Source: Lysobacter ciconiae (GTDB taxonomy: Bacteria > Pseudomonadota > Gammaproteobacteria > Xanthomonadales > Xanthomonadaceae). From it: DNA of 64,000 bases. The stretch covers positions 1-64,000 of the forward strand of contig NZ_CP063656.1 of NCBI RefSeq assembly GCF_015209725.1. The letters run 5' to 3'. Of the stretch, positions 1 through 10,205 are shown one piece after another (positions within the stretch are counted from its first letter, which is position 1; every line of letters begins with the position of its first letter). Both the position numbers and the translations under genes were made by a program. The notes under the pieces were generated by a model. The model saw only the letters and a list, made by a program, of their open reading frames with translations. It had not been told where the DNA came from and searched no databases.

Positions 1-1260
1 TTGAAGCCGCTGCAATCGAGCGCGCGCAACGGCGCGATGGTGCTGTTCGCGCCCAACGCGTTCGTGGTCGAACACGTCCGCGAACGCTACCTGGGCCGGA
101 TCCGCGAGCTGCTGGCGCATTTCGCCGGCCACGAGGCGGTCAGCCTGGAAGTCGGTTCCCTGCCGCGCGCGGCCGTCGCCGCCCCAGCGGTGGATGCCTC
201 GGCGCGTCCGGCGGCCGCGCCCGCCGCGGAAGCCTTCAACGGCAACCTGGACAGCCATTACACGTTCGAGAACTTCGTCGAGGGGCGCAGCAACCAGCTC
301 GGGCGTGCGGCGGCGATGCAGGCGGCGCTCAACCCCGGCGAACGCGGGCACAACCCGCTGCTGCTCTACGGCGGCACCGGCCTGGGCAAGACCCACCTGA
401 TGTTTGCCGCCGGCAACCTGATGCGCAGCAACAATCCCGGCACCCGGGTGATGTACCTGCGCAGCGAGCAGTTCTTCAGCGCGATGATGAAAGCCCTGCA
501 GGAAAAGGCGATGGACGGCTTCAAGCGCCATTTCCAGCAGGTCGACGCGTTGCTGATCGACGACATCCAGTTCTTCGCCGGCAAGGACCGCACCCAGGAG
601 GAGTTCTTCCACACCTTCAATGCGCTGTTTGACGGCAAGCAGCAGATCATCCTCACCTGCGACCGCTACCCGCGCGAGGTCGATGGCCTGGAACCGCGGC
701 TCAAGTCGCGCCTGGCCTGGGGCCTGAGCGTGGCGATCGAACCGCCGGATTTCGAGACGCGTGCGCAGATCGTGCTGTCCAAGGCCGCCGAGCGCGGCGT
801 GGTCATTCCCGAGGACGTCGCCTTCCTGCTGGCCAAGAAGATGCGCTCCAACGTGCGCGACCTGGAGGGCGCCCTCAACACCCTGACCGCGCGCGCCAAC
901 TTCACCGGCCGGGCGATCACCACCGACTTCGCCCAGGAGACCCTGCGCGACCTGCTGCGCGCGCAGCAGCATTCGATCGGCATTCCCAACATCCAGAAGA
1001 CCGTCGCCGATTACTTCGGCCTGCAGATGAAGGACATGCTCTCCAAGCGCCGCACGCGCTCGCTGGCGCGGCCGCGGCAGATGGCCATGGCCCTGACCAA
1101 GGAACTGACCGAGCACAGCCTGCCGGAGATCGGCGACGCGTTTGGCGGCCGTGACCACACCACCGTGCTGCACGCGTGCCGGCAGATCCGCACGCTGATG
1201 GAGACCGACGGCAAGATGCGTGAAGACTGGGAAAAACTGATCCGCAAGCTCAGCGAATAA
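1..1260 (+). CDS. dnaA: Chromosomal replication initiator DnaA (5' end cut by window)
   Basis: DnaA binds DnaA boxes and opens oriC. The 419 visible residues enter in the middle of domain I (the TTG at base 1 is probably an internal Leu), so about 25-35 N-terminal residues lie outside the window. A low-complexity Ala/Pro linker (about residues 56-78) is domain II. The AAA+ domain has Walker A GGTGLGKT at 124-131 and Walker B LLIDDIQFF near 183-191. The C-terminal helix-turn-helix holds the DnaA signature (GGRDHTTVLHACRQI) that reads DnaA boxes. The gene is followed by the origin-like gap and dnaN, the standard bacterial order. Identification is secure; only the start is missing. Confidence 0.97.
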   Translation: MKPLQSSARNGAMVLFAPNAFVVEHVRERYLGRIRELLAHFAGHEAVSLEVGSLPRAAVAAPAVDASARPAAAPAAEAFNGNLDSHYTFENFVEGRSNQLGRAAAMQAALNPGERGHNPLLLYGGTGLGKTHLMFAAGNLMRSNNPGTRVMYLRSEQFFSAMMKALQEKAMDGFKRHFQQVDALLIDDIQFFAGKDRTQEEFFHTFNALFDGKQQIILTCDRYPREVDGLEPRLKSRLAWGLSVAIEPPDFETRAQIVLSKAAERGVVIPEDVAFLLAKKMRSNVRDLEGALNTLTARANFTGRAITTDFAQETLRDLLRAQQHSIGIPNIQKTVADYFGLQMKDMLSKRRTRSLARPRQMAMALTKELTEHSLPEIGDAFGGRDHTTVLHACRQIRTLMETDGKMREDWEKLIRKLSE

Positions 1261-1286
1261 GCGCTGTGGTGTGCCTGGGCACAAGC

Positions 1287-1295
1287 TGTGGGCAA
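1287..1295 (-). promoter_or_regulatory. DnaA-box-like 9-mer (TTGCCCACA on minus strand)
   Basis: Reads TGTGGGCAA on the plus strand, i.e. TTGCCCACA on the other, two changes from TTATCCACA. It lies in the left arm region of a 17-bp inverted repeat and is paired with the box at 1323. Confidence 0.45.
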
Positions 1296-1322
1296 CTCGG
1301 CCCTGCGGCGGAGGCAGCAATT

Positions 1323-1331
1323 CTATCCACA
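1323..1331 (+). promoter_or_regulatory. DnaA-box-like 9-mer (CTATCCACA)
   Basis: One change from TTATCCACA. It overlaps the right arm of the 17-bp inverted repeat and starts 36 bp after the box at 1287, in the opposite orientation. Confidence 0.6.
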
Positions 1332-1410
1332 GCTTGTGCCCAGCGTGAAACACCCTTGTACCGCGATTGCAACACCCATCAATCCCTTCCACATCAATGG
1401 GTTGAACGGC

Positions 1411-1475
1411 TTTTCCCGCAATTTTCGCTGCCCCACCACCAGCAGGCTTTAGATTTATACATATTTCTGTATTGG
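1411..1475 (+). repeat. Origin module, copy 1 (AT-rich)
   Basis: A 65-bp segment starting TTTTCCCGCA and ending CTGTATTGG. It aligns without gaps to 1750-1814 at 47 of 65 positions (counted by eye). Conserved blocks are TTTTCCCGCA, CCCCACCACC, the GCTTT-GATTTA block and GTATTGG. The AT-rich second half could be an unwinding element or a promoter. Confidence 0.8.
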
Positions 1476-1624
1476 AGTTTTCGCGGCGTCAGACGCTCGA
1501 TCGGTCCGTTCCATCGGCTCCACGCGCGTTGAGTCGCGGCGAGCTGATTCGCCGGTCTCGCGACGCGTCCAGGAATGGACGAGTCGGACAATTCAGCAAC
1601 TGCGTGGGTTTTCCGGGCATAAGC

Positions 1625-1633
1625 TGTGGACAA
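1625..1633 (-). promoter_or_regulatory. DnaA-box-like 9-mer (TTGTCCACA on minus strand)
   Basis: Reads TGTGGACAA on the plus strand, one change from the consensus on the minus strand. It is exactly 338 bp after the box at 1287 and shares its surrounding bases (GGGCA-AAGCTGTGG). Confidence 0.6.
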
Positions 1634-1660
1634 GCCCGACAGGGCGGTATCATCGCCAAG

Positions 1661-1669
1661 TTGCCCACA
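1661..1669 (+). promoter_or_regulatory. DnaA-box-like 9-mer (TTGCCCACA)
   Basis: Two changes from the consensus, and the same 9-mer as the minus-strand box at 1287. It starts 36 bp after the box at 1625 and 338 bp after the box at 1323. Confidence 0.45.
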
Positions 1670-1749
1670 CCTTGTCCCTGCTGCACGATGCAGGTTGTAC
1701 ACGGATTGGGTCTTGCAAGATTCTCATAGGATTCAGGGGGTTGGGTGAG

Positions 1750-1814
1750 TTTTCCCGCAAACGGGCGCACCCCACCACCACCAAGCTTTTGATTTAACCA
1801 TTCCTTTGTATTGG
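1750..1814 (+). repeat. Origin module, copy 2 (AT-rich, next to dnaN)
   Basis: Second copy of the 65-bp module, offset 339 bp from the first. It ends 19 bp before the dnaN start, so it may also contribute the dnaN promoter. Confidence 0.8.
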
Positions 1815-1833
1815 TAATAGGGGTAAGGACGGT

Positions 1834-2934
1834 ATGCGTTTCAGCCTGCAACGCGAAGTATTCCTCAAGCCGCTGTCCCAGGTCGTCAACGTGGTCGAGC
1901 GCCGCCAGACCCTGCCGGTGCTGGCCAACCTGCTCGCCCAGGTGAAGGACGGCCAGCTGTCGCTGACCGGCACCGATCTGGAAGTGGAGATGGTCTCGCG
2001 CGTCATGGTCAATGACGCCGAGGACGGGGAAACCACCATTCCGGCGCGCAAGCTGTTCGATATCGTCCGGGCGCTGCCTGACGGCAGCAAGGTCACGGTC
2101 ACCCAGTCGGGCGAGAAGCTCACGGTCCAGGCCGGCCGCTCACGCTTCACCCTGGCGAGCCTGTCGGCCAACGACTTTCCGTCCATCGACGAGGTCGACG
2201 CCACCGAACGGGTGCAGGTACCCGAGTCCACCCTCAAGGAACTGATCGAGCGCACCGCGTTCGCGATGGCCCAGCAGGACGTGCGCTACTACCTCAACGG
2301 TCTGCTGTTCGACCTGCGCGAGGACACCCTGCGTTGCGTCGCCACTGATGGTCACCGGTTGGCCCTGTGCGAGGCGCCCTACGAGGGCGGCACCGGTACC
2401 AAGCGCCAGATCATCGTGCCGCGCAAGGGCGTGACCGAACTGATGCGCCTGCTGGAAGGCGGCGACCGCGAGTTGGAGTTGGAGATGGGCCGTGGCCACA
2501 TCCGGGTCAAGCACGACGATGTCACCTTCACCAGCAAACTGATCGACGGACGCTTCCCCGACTACGAGGCGGTGATCCCGATCGGCGCCGACAAGGAAGT
2601 GCGGATCGACCGCGAGGTGCTGCGCGCCTCACTGCAGCGGGCCGCCATCCTCTCCAACGAGAAGTACCGCGGCGTCCGCATCGAAGTCACCCCGGGCCAG
2701 TTGAAGATCAGCGCGCACAATCCGGAGCAGGAAGAAGCGCAGGAAGAGGTCGAGGCTGACACCCGGGTCGACGACCTGGCGGTGGGCTTCAACGTCAATT
2801 ACCTGCTGGACGCACTCACGGCGCTCAAGGGCGAGATGGTCGTGCTGGCGCTGCGCGACGCCAACTCCTCGGCGCTGGTGCGCGAAGCCGACAGCGAGCG
2901 GTGTCGCCACGTGGTGATGCCGCTACGCCTGTAG
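1834..2934 (+). CDS. dnaN: DNA polymerase III beta subunit (sliding clamp)
   Basis: The 366-residue product is the normal length for the ring-shaped clamp that tethers DNA polymerase III to DNA. The N-terminus (MRFSLQREVFLKPL, then VVERRQTLPVLANLL) and the C-terminal VMPLRL are typical of DnaN, with three repeated clamp domains of about 120 residues. The ATG has a GGGGTAAGGA ribosome-binding site a few bases upstream. It sits between the putative origin and recF. The origin module copy ending at 1814 may carry its promoter. Confidence 0.98.
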   Translation: MRFSLQREVFLKPLSQVVNVVERRQTLPVLANLLAQVKDGQLSLTGTDLEVEMVSRVMVNDAEDGETTIPARKLFDIVRALPDGSKVTVTQSGEKLTVQAGRSRFTLASLSANDFPSIDEVDATERVQVPESTLKELIERTAFAMAQQDVRYYLNGLLFDLREDTLRCVATDGHRLALCEAPYEGGTGTKRQIIVPRKGVTELMRLLEGGDRELELEMGRGHIRVKHDDVTFTSKLIDGRFPDYEAVIPIGADKEVRIDREVLRASLQRAAILSNEKYRGVRIEVTPGQLKISAHNPEQEEAQEEVEADTRVDDLAVGFNVNYLLDALTALKGEMVVLALRDANSSALVREADSERCRHVVMPLRL

Positions 2935-2946
2935 ATCGCGCGACAA

Positions 2947-2962
2947 TGTTCCACGTGGAACC
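2947..2962. promoter_or_regulatory. parS-like centromere site 1 (dnaN-recF gap)
   Basis: The 16-mer TGTTCCACGTGGAACC matches the known Pseudomonas-type parS sequence bound by ParB. It is non-coding, lying just after dnaN, so it cannot be explained by codon constraint. Two more copies lie inside recF. Confidence 0.8.
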
Positions 2963-2971
2963 ATGGTTCTC

Positions 2972-3000
2972 CCTCACGCCCGGCTTGCCCGGGCGTGAGG
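2972..3000. terminator. Strong hairpin between dnaN and recF
   Basis: A 12-bp perfect stem (2972-2983 with 2989-3000) with a 5-nt loop. No T-tract follows, so it may be an mRNA-processing or partial termination hairpin rather than a classic terminator. Confidence 0.4.
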
Positions 3001-3037
3001 CATTCCGGGCCATGGGATTTCGCAGCGGACCGCCGGT

Positions 3038-4195
3038 ATGCGCATAACGCGTCTGGACATCCGTAATCTGCGTGCGTTCGAGGACGTGCAGTTGCGGCCC
3101 GCCCCCGGAATCAACTTCTTCGCCGGCGAGAACGGCGCCGGCAAGACCAGCATTCTGGAAGCGCTGCACCTGATGGCCTACGGGCGGAGCTTTCGCGGCC
3201 GCGTGCGCGACGGGCTGGTTCGTGCCGGCCAGTCCGCGCTGGAGGTGTTTGTCGAGTGGGACGAATCGTCCCCTGGCGCCGGCACAACGGACGAAGCACC
3301 GGTCGCAAGGCCCCTGCGCGAGCGCAAGGCCGGCCTGCGGCACAGCGGGCACGACTGGAGCGGCCGCCTCGACGGCGACAGCGTCGCCCAGCTGGGTGAA
3401 CTGTGCGCGGCCCTGGCGGTGATCACGTTTGAACCCGGGAGCCACACCCTGATCAGCGGCTCGGCGGACGTGCGGAGGCGCTTCGCGGATTGGGGGTTGT
3501 TCCACGTGGAACCCGGATTTTTCGCCGTCTGGCGACGGTATTCGCGGGCGTTGAGGCAACGCAACGCGCTGCTCAAGAGCCGGGCCCCCTCGGCGCACCT
3601 GGACACCTGGGATCACGAGCTCGCGCAGGCCGGCGAGCCGCTCAACCGGCTCCGCCAGTCGTATCTGGACGCGCTGCAGCCCGGGTTCCTCGACTTGCTG
3701 CGGGAATTGGCGCCGGCGCTGGGCGAATCGCGGCTGGACTACCTGCCCGGCTGGCGCCGCGACGAGATGCCGCTGGCGGATGCGCTGCTGCTGGCGCGGG
3801 AGCGCGACCAGCACGCCGGATTCACCTCGATCGGCCCCCACCGCGCCGACTGGCGCATCCACTTTGGCGCGATTCCCGGGCGGGACGCGCTTTCCCGCGG
3901 GCAGGCGAAGCTGACCGCGCTGGCCGCCCTGCTCGCCCAGGCGGACCATCTGGCGACGACCACCGGCCAGCTGCCGATCATCGCCTTCGATGACCTTGCA
4001 TCAGAACTCGACCGCGCCCATCAGGTGCGTGTGCTGACGCGGCTGGCCGGAACCGGTGCGCAGGTGTTTGTCACCGGGACAGAAGTTCCTCCTGTATTGG
4101 CGGACTCCGGGATTGGTTACACCTTGTTCCACGTGGAACATGGCGCGGTCCACGGCGACCGCGGCGTTTGGGGCGCCAGCGCCGGTCCGACGTAG
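3038..4195 (+). CDS. recF: DNA replication and repair protein RecF
   Basis: RecF is an SMC-like ATPase that helps load RecA at single-strand gaps. The 385-residue product starts MRITRLDIRNLRAFEDV, with Walker A GENGAGKTS near residues 28-36, the ABC-type signature region ALSRGQAKL, and Walker B PIIAFDDLASELD. The family motif DWGLFHVEP is near residue 151. The DNA encoding LFHVE here, and again near residue 363, forms two parS-like 16-mers. Residues about 74-100 hold an insert with a Gly/Ala/Thr-rich stretch. It follows dnaN by 103 bp and precedes gyrB, the usual order. Confidence 0.97.
   Translation: MRITRLDIRNLRAFEDVQLRPAPGINFFAGENGAGKTSILEALHLMAYGRSFRGRVRDGLVRAGQSALEVFVEWDESSPGAGTTDEAPVARPLRERKAGLRHSGHDWSGRLDGDSVAQLGELCAALAVITFEPGSHTLISGSADVRRRFADWGLFHVEPGFFAVWRRYSRALRQRNALLKSRAPSAHLDTWDHELAQAGEPLNRLRQSYLDALQPGFLDLLRELAPALGESRLDYLPGWRRDEMPLADALLLARERDQHAGFTSIGPHRADWRIHFGAIPGRDALSRGQAKLTALAALLAQADHLATTTGQLPIIAFDDLASELDRAHQVRVLTRLAGTGAQVFVTGTEVPPVLADSGIGYTLFHVEHGAVHGDRGVWGASAGPT
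3498..3513. promoter_or_regulatory. parS-like centromere site 2 (inside recF)
   Basis: TGTTCCACGTGGAACC, identical to site 1. It overlaps the codons for the conserved RecF motif LFHVE. It uses GAA for Glu although GAG is common in this genome, which fits selection for the DNA site. Confidence 0.7.
4125..4140. promoter_or_regulatory. parS-like centromere site 3 (recF 3' end)
   Basis: TGTTCCACGTGGAACA, a perfect 16-bp palindrome. It encodes LFHVE near the RecF C-terminus. Confidence 0.72.
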
Positions 4196-4254
4196 CCTCG
4201 CCGCGAACGTGTGCAGGCCGCAGCGCGCGGCGCAACCGGGTGCAAGGCCGTGCC

Positions 4255-4263
4255 TGCTATACT
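4255..4263 (+). promoter_or_regulatory. Candidate extended -10 promoter for gyrB
   Basis: TGCTATACT is a TGn-extended -10 element with 5 of 6 matches to TATAAT, 71 bp upstream of the gyrB start. No good -35 is visible, as is common for extended -10 promoters. Confidence 0.45.
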
Positions 4264-4334
4264 GGACACCTGATTTCCCCTGTGTTTAGACGCTGCCGCG
4301 CGCTAAGTGGCGGTGTCGTGGAGCCTGTCACCGC

Positions 4335-6815
<2,481 letters not shown>

Positions 6816-6866
6816 GGCAGAGCGACATACGGCGCCGCCTGACACGGCGGCGCCGGCAATGCCACC

Positions 6867-6890
6867 GCCCGCTCCCTGCGGGCTTTTTTT
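6867..6890 (+). terminator. Rho-independent terminator after gyrB
   Basis: A 6-bp GC stem (6867-6872 with 6878-6883), loop TCCCT, followed by a run of seven T. It lies about 50 bp after the gyrB stop. Confidence 0.85.
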
Positions 6891-7140
6891 ATTGTCCGGT
6901 GGCTGCTTTGGTGACCCAGCGCACGCTGCGGGATCCATCCGCCTTCACCTGAAGCTGCGATGCCGCCAACTAGAGTCAATTCCGTTAGCGGCGTGCACCC
7001 AGACACTTTGCCTCAAGCGTCGACTCGCACGATGTCACCCATGACTGTCGACCCTTGCAGTCACGTCGCTGCGCCGCGGCAACCTACACACGCGCGCACC
7101 CTGCGCTGCCCATTTTCGAACTGAACAGGACGCTCCGCCC
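6891..7140. other. Spacer between gyrB terminator and M48 protease gene
   Basis: This is the rest of the 325-bp gap after gyrB. It should contain the promoter of the following gene, but no convincing -35/-10 pair, repeat or RNA structure was recognised. Confidence 0.5.
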
Positions 7141-7944
7141 ATGAAACGACTGCTGCTTGCACTCGCCGTTACCGGCGCCCTCGCCGCCTGCGCGACGACC
7201 ACCTCGCCCACCGGCCGGACCCAGAGCGTCGGCGCGATTTCCCAGCAGCAGCTCGACCAGATGGGCGAACAGGCCTTCGCCGAGTACAAGAGCAAGCTGC
7301 CGCGCAGCACCAACCGCGCGCAGACCGCCTACGTCACCTGCGTGGTGAACTCGCTGACCCGCGAACTGCCCGCTGGCGCCCAGACCGGCTGGGAGTCGGC
7401 GCTGTTCAACGACGACTCGCCCAACGCGTTCGCGCTGCCGGGCGGCAAGATCGGCGTGAACACCGGCATCTTCAAGGTGGCGAAAAACCAGGACCAGCTG
7501 GCGGCGGTCATTGCGCACGAAATCGGTCACGTCATTTCCCGTCACCACGACGAGCGCGTGACCCGGCAAATGGGCGCACAGACCGGGCTGGGGCTGATCG
7601 GCGCCCTGCTCGGCTCGCAGTACGGCAGCGGCGCGCAGCAGGCCACCCAGCAGGTGGGCGGCGCGGTCGTACAGGGCGTCTTCCTGCTGCCCAACAACCG
7701 CACCCAGGAGTCGGAGGCCGATGTGGTCGGGCAGCGCTTGATGGCGCAGGCCGGCTTTGATCCCCAGCAGGCCGTCAACCTGTGGGAGAACATGATCTCG
7801 GCCAGCTCCGGCAATCCCCCCGAGTGGCTTTCCACCCATCCCGACCCGCGCTCGCGCATCTCCGAGCTGCGCAACCGCGCCGGCAGTCTGGCCGGCGTCT
7901 ACCAGCAGGCGCAGTCCGCCGGTCGCAAGCCCAAGTGTGGCTAA
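7141..7944 (+). CDS. M48-family metalloprotease, outer-membrane lipoprotein
   Basis: The product is 267 residues with a lipoprotein signal peptide (lipobox LAAC, Cys at residue 17), so it is expected to be lipid-anchored facing the periplasm. The zinc-protease motif HEIGH is at residues 126-130, and the third ligand is the Glu of the ESEAD motif near 183-187. Size and layout resemble LoiP/YggG-type quality-control proteases rather than the larger BepA, as the TPR half is absent. It follows the gyrB terminator and precedes a TPR gene. The substrate is unknown. Confidence 0.9.
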   Translation: MKRLLLALAVTGALAACATTTSPTGRTQSVGAISQQQLDQMGEQAFAEYKSKLPRSTNRAQTAYVTCVVNSLTRELPAGAQTGWESALFNDDSPNAFALPGGKIGVNTGIFKVAKNQDQLAAVIAHEIGHVISRHHDERVTRQMGAQTGLGLIGALLGSQYGSGAQQATQQVGGAVVQGVFLLPNNRTQESEADVVGQRLMAQAGFDPQQAVNLWENMISASSGNPPEWLSTHPDPRSRISELRNRAGSLAGVYQQAQSAGRKPKCG

Positions 7945-8065
7945 ACATGAATTGCGCCGCTCCGCAAGACGGCTTCTTCCGCGAAACGCTTTCTGCTAGG
8001 TTGGCACTCCCACCGCAGCTTTCAGCGCCGTGCCCGGTCCGTCCGGAGCCCGGCCAAGAGACCCG

Positions 8066-9295
8066 ATGACCAAGCCGAACCTCTCCCAGCGGATCCTCGC
8101 CGTCGCCATGGGTGCCGCCTTCCTGACCATGACCGGCATCGCCGCCGCCCATCCGGCCGGTGAGCCGCAGGCACGCGGGAGCGCCAAGAGCGCCGACCGC
8201 GACAGCGCGCGCCCGGGCCGGAAATCCGAAGCGGCTGCAGCGGAGACCTACCCCGAGGCCACCCGCAAGAATCCCACCGCCAAGGCCAGCCAGGCCATGT
8301 CGCGCAAGATGACCGAGATGGGCAAGCTGTTCGACGCCGACAAGCGCGACGAGGCCCGGGCGATCGCCGACCAGATCATTGCCGACCCCAAGGCCAACGG
8401 CTACGAGAAAGCGTACGCCGCGCAGTTCGCTGCCCAGATCGCCTACGAGGCCGATGACACCGCGGCCGCAATCGCCTACTTCCAGCAGGCGATCGACGCC
8501 GACGGCCTGGACAACAACGCCCATTACGGAATCATGCTCAACCTTGCCCAGCTGCAGCAGCAGGAAGAGCAGTACGCCGAGTCGCTGGCGACCTTCGACC
8601 GCTTCTTTGCCGAGACCCGCAGCGCCGACCCGAATGCCTTGATGGTCAAGGGCCAGGGCGAGTACCTGGCCAAGCGTTACGACCAGGCGGCCGCGACGAT
8701 CAAGCAGGCCATCGAGGCCAGTGATGCGCCCAAGCCGGAGTGGCTCTCGCTGCTGATGCAGGTCTACCTGGACGCGGACAAGATCGGTGAGGCGGTGACC
8801 ACCGCCGAGCAGATCGCCGCCGCCAACCCCGATGACAAGCGCGCGCAGATGAACCTGGCCTCGATCTATTCCCAGGCCGACATGTCCGACAAGGCCCTGG
8901 GGATCCTGGAGAAGCTGCGCACCAGCGGCAAGCTGGACTCGGCCAACGAATACAAGGTCCTGTTCACCACCTACGCCGGCATTGATGGGCGAGAGAAGGA
9001 CGTGATCGCCGTCATCAACGAGGGCCTGGAGAAGGGCGTGCTGCAGCCGGAGTACAACACCTACGTTGCGCTGGCGCAGGCGTACTATTTCTCCGACCAG
9101 CCCGCGCAGGCCATCAGCGCCTACGAGAAGGCCGCACCGCTGGCCAAGGACGGGGAGACCTACCTCAACCTGGCCCGCGTCCTGCAACAGGAAAACCGCA
9201 TCACCGAGGCCAAGGCCGCCGCGCGACAGGCGCTGGCGAAGGGCATCAAACGGGAGAAGGACGCCAACGTGATCATTGCGCTTCCCGGCAAGTGA
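8066..9295 (+). CDS. Periplasmic TPR-repeat protein
   Basis: The start was set at 8066, where an AAGAG ribosome-binding site precedes MTKPNLSQRI and a good signal peptide (ending near AAAHP); an upstream in-frame ATG lacks one. The 409-residue product is mainly tetratricopeptide-type helical repeats, seen as recurring AIAYFQQAI, SLATFDRFF and AISAYEKAA helices, between about residues 60 and 390. Such proteins act as protein-interaction scaffolds. Its position directly upstream of tonB-exbB-exbD suggests a link to TonB-dependent uptake, but this is inference from position only. Confidence 0.8.
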   Translation: MTKPNLSQRILAVAMGAAFLTMTGIAAAHPAGEPQARGSAKSADRDSARPGRKSEAAAAETYPEATRKNPTAKASQAMSRKMTEMGKLFDADKRDEARAIADQIIADPKANGYEKAYAAQFAAQIAYEADDTAAAIAYFQQAIDADGLDNNAHYGIMLNLAQLQQQEEQYAESLATFDRFFAETRSADPNALMVKGQGEYLAKRYDQAAATIKQAIEASDAPKPEWLSLLMQVYLDADKIGEAVTTAEQIAAANPDDKRAQMNLASIYSQADMSDKALGILEKLRTSGKLDSANEYKVLFTTYAGIDGREKDVIAVINEGLEKGVLQPEYNTYVALAQAYYFSDQPAQAISAYEKAAPLAKDGETYLNLARVLQQENRITEAKAAARQALAKGIKREKDANVIIALPGK

Positions 9296-9322
9296 CTCGA
9301 TCACCCAACCACCAGATTCTGC

Positions 9323-9351
9323 TTGGAAACGACGGCAGCCTTTGGTATATC
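9323..9351 (+). promoter_or_regulatory. Candidate sigma-70 promoter for the tonB operon
   Basis: TTGGAA (9323-9328), a 17-bp spacer, then TATATC (9346-9351), in the 148-bp gap before tonB. Each box matches consensus at four of six positions. No Fur-box was evident. Confidence 0.4.
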
Positions 9352-9443
9352 CTTGTAGGTTCCTGTCGCCATAACGGCGGCGCGACCCATCTGACGGTCC
9401 GAGGTGCTCCACGCGCCCGGCAATACTCCCGAGCTGACGGCGC

Positions 9444-10118
9444 ATGACGCAAGACTTGGATACTCCCGTAAAGAAAGCTAGAGACGACAGCGAAGGGCTG
9501 AACTGGGCGCGTATCGCCGGTATCACCATGGCTATCGCCGTGCACGCTGGCGCCCTGTTGATGATGCTCGCCCCGATGGCGGCACCGCCGACGGACAAGG
9601 TCGAAGAGCAGGTCACCATGGTGAACCTGATCAAGCCGCCACCGCCGCCGCCACCGCCGCCGCCGCCGCCGCCGGAGCCGCCCAAGCCGATCACTCCGCC
9701 CAAGGAGCTGTCGCCGCCGAGGCAGACCACGCCGTTGCCGCCGCCGCCGGAATCACCGCCGATCGTGTTCGATGACCCCAGCCCGGTCGACCTGCCACCG
9801 CTGCCACCGGCCCCGCCGGCGCCGCCGGCACCGACCACCTCGCTGGGTGCGGTCGATCCGTCCTCGAAGGCGATGAATCCGCCGCAGTACCCGCCCGCCG
9901 CCGCGCGTGCAGGCATCGAAGGTACGGTCATACTGGTGATCAGCATCGACAAGGAAGGCAATGTCCTGGGCGTCGAGGTCGAGAAGTCCAGCCGCAACCG
10001 GGATCTTGACCGGGCCGCCATGGCCGCAGCCAAGAAGTGGCGCTTCAATCCGGAAGTCCAGAATGGTGTCGCCGTTGCCAGCCGCGTGCGGGTACCGGTC
10101 GACTTCAACCTGAACTGA
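9444..10118 (+). CDS. tonB: Energy transducer TonB
   Basis: TonB spans the periplasm and passes proton-motive energy from ExbB/ExbD to outer-membrane receptors. The 224-residue protein has a cytoplasmic N-terminus, one membrane anchor (about residues 28-50, containing the HAGALLMM segment) and a long proline-rich spacer with an uninterrupted run of 13 prolines. The C-terminal TonB domain contains YPPAAARAGIEGTV and ends with the RVRVPVDFNLN strand. It heads the operon tonB-exbB-exbD-exbD. The 13-proline run should need EF-P for translation. Confidence 0.95.
   Translation: MTQDLDTPVKKARDDSEGLNWARIAGITMAIAVHAGALLMMLAPMAAPPTDKVEEQVTMVNLIKPPPPPPPPPPPPPEPPKPITPPKELSPPRQTTPLPPPPESPPIVFDDPSPVDLPPLPPAPPAPPAPTTSLGAVDPSSKAMNPPQYPPAAARAGIEGTVILVISIDKEGNVLGVEVEKSSRNRDLDRAAMAAAKKWRFNPEVQNGVAVASRVRVPVDFNLN
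9636..9674 (+). repeat. Polyproline codon run in tonB
   Basis: Thirteen consecutive proline codons (CCG or CCA), forming a triplet repeat in the DNA. It is a likely site of ribosome pausing and of length variation between strains. Confidence 0.9.
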
Positions 10119-10205
10119 TCAATGCTGTAGCCGCACCGTTTTTCCGCTTCACCCCATTGCTTTACTAGCCGTCCCTTTCTTCCACGACATCCAAAGGTAA
10201 GCGTC

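Larger units (their letters stand above)
1275..1343. repeat. 17-bp perfect inverted repeat just after dnaA
   Basis: Arms 1275-1291 and 1327-1343 are exact reverse complements with a 35-bp spacer. DnaA-box-like sequences overlap both arms. There is no T-tract after it, so it reads as a protein-binding or origin-structure element rather than a dnaA terminator. Confidence 0.85.
1261..1833. other. Probable chromosomal origin (oriC), dnaA-dnaN intergenic region
   Basis: This 573-bp gap has no credible gene. It holds four DnaA-box-like 9-mers in two inverted pairs (1287-1295 with 1323-1331, and 1625-1633 with 1661-1669) and two AT-rich stretches (about 1447-1475 and 1786-1814) that could be unwinding elements. 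Both halves share the same layout about 338 bp apart, which suggests an internal duplication. Location next to dnaA, box content and AT-rich segments all fit an origin. Origin function is inferred; a GC-skew switch could not be computed from this window alone. Confidence 0.75.
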
